64,000 nt of DNA from Acidisarcina polymorpha (GTDB lineage: Bacteria > Acidobacteriota > Terriglobia > Terriglobales > Acidobacteriaceae). A program made the position numbers and the translations under genes. The DNA is taken from NCBI RefSeq assembly GCF_003330725.1, contig NZ_CP030840.1, positions 2,294,001 through 2,358,000 of the forward strand. The letters are read 5' to 3'. Under the pieces are notes generated by a model. The model did no database searches and had not been told where the DNA came from. It saw only the letters and a list, made by a program, of their open reading frames with translations. This document shows positions 62,229-64,000 of the stretch, one piece after another (positions within the stretch are counted from its first letter, which is position 1; the number at the start of each line of letters is the position of its first letter).

Positions 62229-63300
62229 GAAAGCGCACGTGAAGACTCCGATCGAAGCCACGCCACTTACGAATCGAGCAGGTTTGGTTCAGTCCGCCTT
62301 ACCACCTTCTATTTCGGTAATCATCCCGACGTTCAATGGGGCGCGCCGGATCGGGCAGTGTCTGACGGCATTGCTCTCCCAGGCAGGGAGCCGCGACCTC
62401 GAAATCCTGGTGGTCAATGACGGCTCGACCGATGATACGGCAGCGGTGGTGGGCGGCTATTCCGGTGTCCGCCTGATTAACCAGGCCAATTCAGGGCCCG
62501 CGGCGGCACGGAATCGCGGCGCTTTGGAATCGCGCGGAAGTATCCTGCTCTTCACCGACGACGATTGCGTTCCTATGCCGGATTGGCTGGACGCGATGCT
62601 GGAACCGTTTGCGGACCCGGAAGTAGTTGGCGCCAAGGGGATTTACCGGACCCGGCAGACTGCCTTGGCGGCGCGATTCGTTCAGATCGAGTATGAAGAT
62701 AAATACCACCTCATGGCCGGGCTGCCGAGTATCGACTTCATCGATACTTATTCGGCGGGCTTCGTTCGGGAGCGCTTCCTCGAAATGACCGGCTACGACA
62801 CCTCGTTTCCGGTGGCGTGCGCGGAAGATGTCGAGCTTTCTTATCGAATGTCAGCGCGTGGCTGGAAGATGGTCTTTGTTCCCAAGGCGATCGTTTACCA
62901 TACGCATCCGGCGACGTTCTGGAGCTACCTGAAGAAGAAATACAAATTCGCCTTCTGGCGCGTGCTCGCGGTGGGAAAGAACCCCAGCAAAGGTGTGAAG
63001 GATAGCCATACGCCGCAGCTCATGAAGTTGCAGCTTCTATTTGCCCCTGCACTGATGGCCGGCTTGCTCATCGATCGAGTGGTGCGGCCTCGAGTTTCAG
63101 TGAGTGCTGTAGTGATTGGCTCTTTCCTTGTGAGCACGCTGCCCTTCGTTGGGCGGGCCCTGCGGAAGGATCCGGTGATCGCGGCATTATCCCCTTTGTT
63201 GTTGGCCGCTCGGGCGTGCGCCCAGGTCTTGGGAGTTGCTGGAGGCTTAATCTACGCACGTCGCCATCCGGCGGCGATTCGTACCGATCTACCCGCCTAA
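62227..63300 (+). CDS. Family 2 glycosyltransferase with C-terminal membrane region
   Basis: A 357-residue GT2 enzyme with ISVIIPTFNGARRIGQCLTA (start of the GT-A fold), LVVNDGSTDDTAAVV, DDDCVPMPDWLDAML (DXD) and CAEDVELSYRMSARGW (ED motif). The C-terminal hundred residues contain two hydrophobic helices (LMAGLLIDRVV, LLLAARACAQVLGVAGG). TTG 62227 gives the full length; GTG 62239 is an alternative start, being beyond the terminator T tract. Together with the radical SAM gene it forms a pair resembling hopanoid-type glycosyltransferase/HpnJ neighbours. Confidence 0.9.
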   Translation: MKAHVKTPIEATPLTNRAGLVQSALPPSISVIIPTFNGARRIGQCLTALLSQAGSRDLEILVVNDGSTDDTAAVVGGYSGVRLINQANSGPAAARNRGALESRGSILLFTDDDCVPMPDWLDAMLEPFADPEVVGAKGIYRTRQTALAARFVQIEYEDKYHLMAGLPSIDFIDTYSAGFVRERFLEMTGYDTSFPVACAEDVELSYRMSARGWKMVFVPKAIVYHTHPATFWSYLKKKYKFAFWRVLAVGKNPSKGVKDSHTPQLMKLQLLFAPALMAGLLIDRVVRPRVSVSAVVIGSFLVSTLPFVGRALRKDPVIAALSPLLLAARACAQVLGVAGGLIYARRHPAAIRTDLPA

Positions 63301-63437
63301 GCGTACTCCTTGACGTTTAAAGCTCAGTTGTCTCGGGATGCGTACAAGATCGGCGACTCCGTCGCTCCCGCTGCGGATGACAGTGAGTGCGAAGGGCACA
63401 ACTCCTATAATTCCGCAGACCCGGGTGGCCCTTCACC

Positions 63438-64000
63438 ATGCGCGTCTTCCGATTCAGGGAATTTGAGTTTTACGAGCAAACGCTGGAGCTCCAGAGGAGC
63501 GGCGCGCCGGTCCATCTTCAGCAGCAGCCGGCGCGGGTGCTTGCCTTTCTCCTGAACCATCGCGGTTCGCTGGTCACTCGCGAGCAGATTCGCCTGGCGA
63601 TTTGGGGTGAGGACACTTTTGTTGATTTCGAGCAGGGGCTCAACTTTTGCATCCGTCAGATACGCCTTGCCATGAATGATCAGGCTGAGCACCCGCGGCA
63701 CATCGAAACCCTTCCCCGGCTCGGTAATCGCTGCATTTCGCCGATCGACGAGATCGGTGAGCCTGCCTTGGCGAAGAAGCGCATTCGCATCGCGGTGGTT
63801 CCTTTCGAAGACCTTTCCGGTGAAATTGCAAGCTACTTCGCCGCTGGACTCACTGAAGATATGGTCTCCGCGCTTTCGCGCATTCAACCGGCGAGCCTAC
63901 GAATCAGTGCGATCCCCAGGCTGAATGCAGACGATGCCTCCTCTGACTACTTCGAACGGCTGCAAAGGCAGCTCAATCTGGACTATCTTCTGCGTGGGTC
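63438..64000 (+). CDS. wHTH and TolB-like regulator, partial
   Basis: An open frame from ATG 63438 to the window end gives 187 residues. It begins MRVFRFREFEFYEQTLELQR followed by the OmpR-type wing (HLQQQPARVLAFLLNHRGSLV, VDFEQGLNFCIRQIRLAM) as in CadC-like transcription regulators. Then comes KKRIRIAVVPFEDLSGEIAS and YFAAGLTEDMVSALSR, the start of a TolB/FlgO-like nucleotide or sugar-binding domain. Such proteins are frequent in Acidobacteria and often continue with TPR repeats. No stop occurs before the window edge; no transmembrane helix is seen in the part present. Confidence 0.88.
   Translation, partial: MRVFRFREFEFYEQTLELQRSGAPVHLQQQPARVLAFLLNHRGSLVTREQIRLAIWGEDTFVDFEQGLNFCIRQIRLAMNDQAEHPRHIETLPRLGNRCISPIDEIGEPALAKKRIRIAVVPFEDLSGEIASYFAAGLTEDMVSALSRIQPASLRISAIPRLNADDASSDYFERLQRQLNLDYLLRG

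Overview
The window looks like chromosomal DNA of an acidobacterium, most likely class Terriglobia. The strongest clue is a PadR-type regulator overlapping a 915-residue two-unit FtsX/MacB-like permease (26303-29396), the regulator/permease pair known from Acidobacteria as padR_acidobact and ADOP. High GC, dense genes with ATGA overlaps, many small envelope proteins and a wHTH/TolB-type regulator fit this. Assignment rests on gene content only.

Region 1 (1-26 kb) is mostly core and housekeeping: the 3' end of ruvA, an FAD oxidoreductase/iron-sulfur photolyase pair, a CAP-domain protein, an orphan peptide-type ABC permease, a phosphodiesterase, a run of small membrane or envelope stress proteins, serB, an S41 protease, a heme-degrading-domain protein, a SurA-like prolyl isomerase with a long disordered tail, a YhaM-like exonuclease, an EVE protein, a decayed VapBC toxin-antitoxin pair, aroC, def-fmt-rsmB, a CDF/OsmC/PASTA operon, a rhodanese and mutY. 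Three reading-frame breaks (both vapBC genes and the 3' end of fmt) fall within 3.5 kb.

Region 2 (26-32 kb) holds the PadR/permease operon, bracketed by direct copies of a dispersed repeat, then a 53-residue DUF3309-like gene missed by length cutoffs, a secreted esterase and a DUF971 protein.

Region 3 (32-63.3 kb) is a large surface-polysaccharide locus with frequent strand switching. It encodes glycosyltransferases, FkbM and other methyltransferases, three acyltransferases, chain-length control (Wzz), a Wzy-like polymerase and a Wzx flippase. Its sugar-building core has three blocks: a five-gene operon (ThDP enzyme, TIM-barrel protein, Gfo/Idh/MocA oxidoreductase, SDR, FkbM); a minus-strand block (RfbF, RfbG, a NeuB-like synthase without its C-terminal domain, a KdsC-like phosphatase, a SIS isomerase); and RfbH plus an epimerase. 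RfbF, RfbG and RfbH together make the CDP-3,6-dideoxy-4-ketohexose route recognisable. With a ThDP enzyme in the same locus, a yersiniose-like branched-chain sugar is the most attractive hypothesis. The locus ends with a B12-type radical SAM protein and a glycosyltransferase. A truncated wHTH/TolB-like regulator closes the window.
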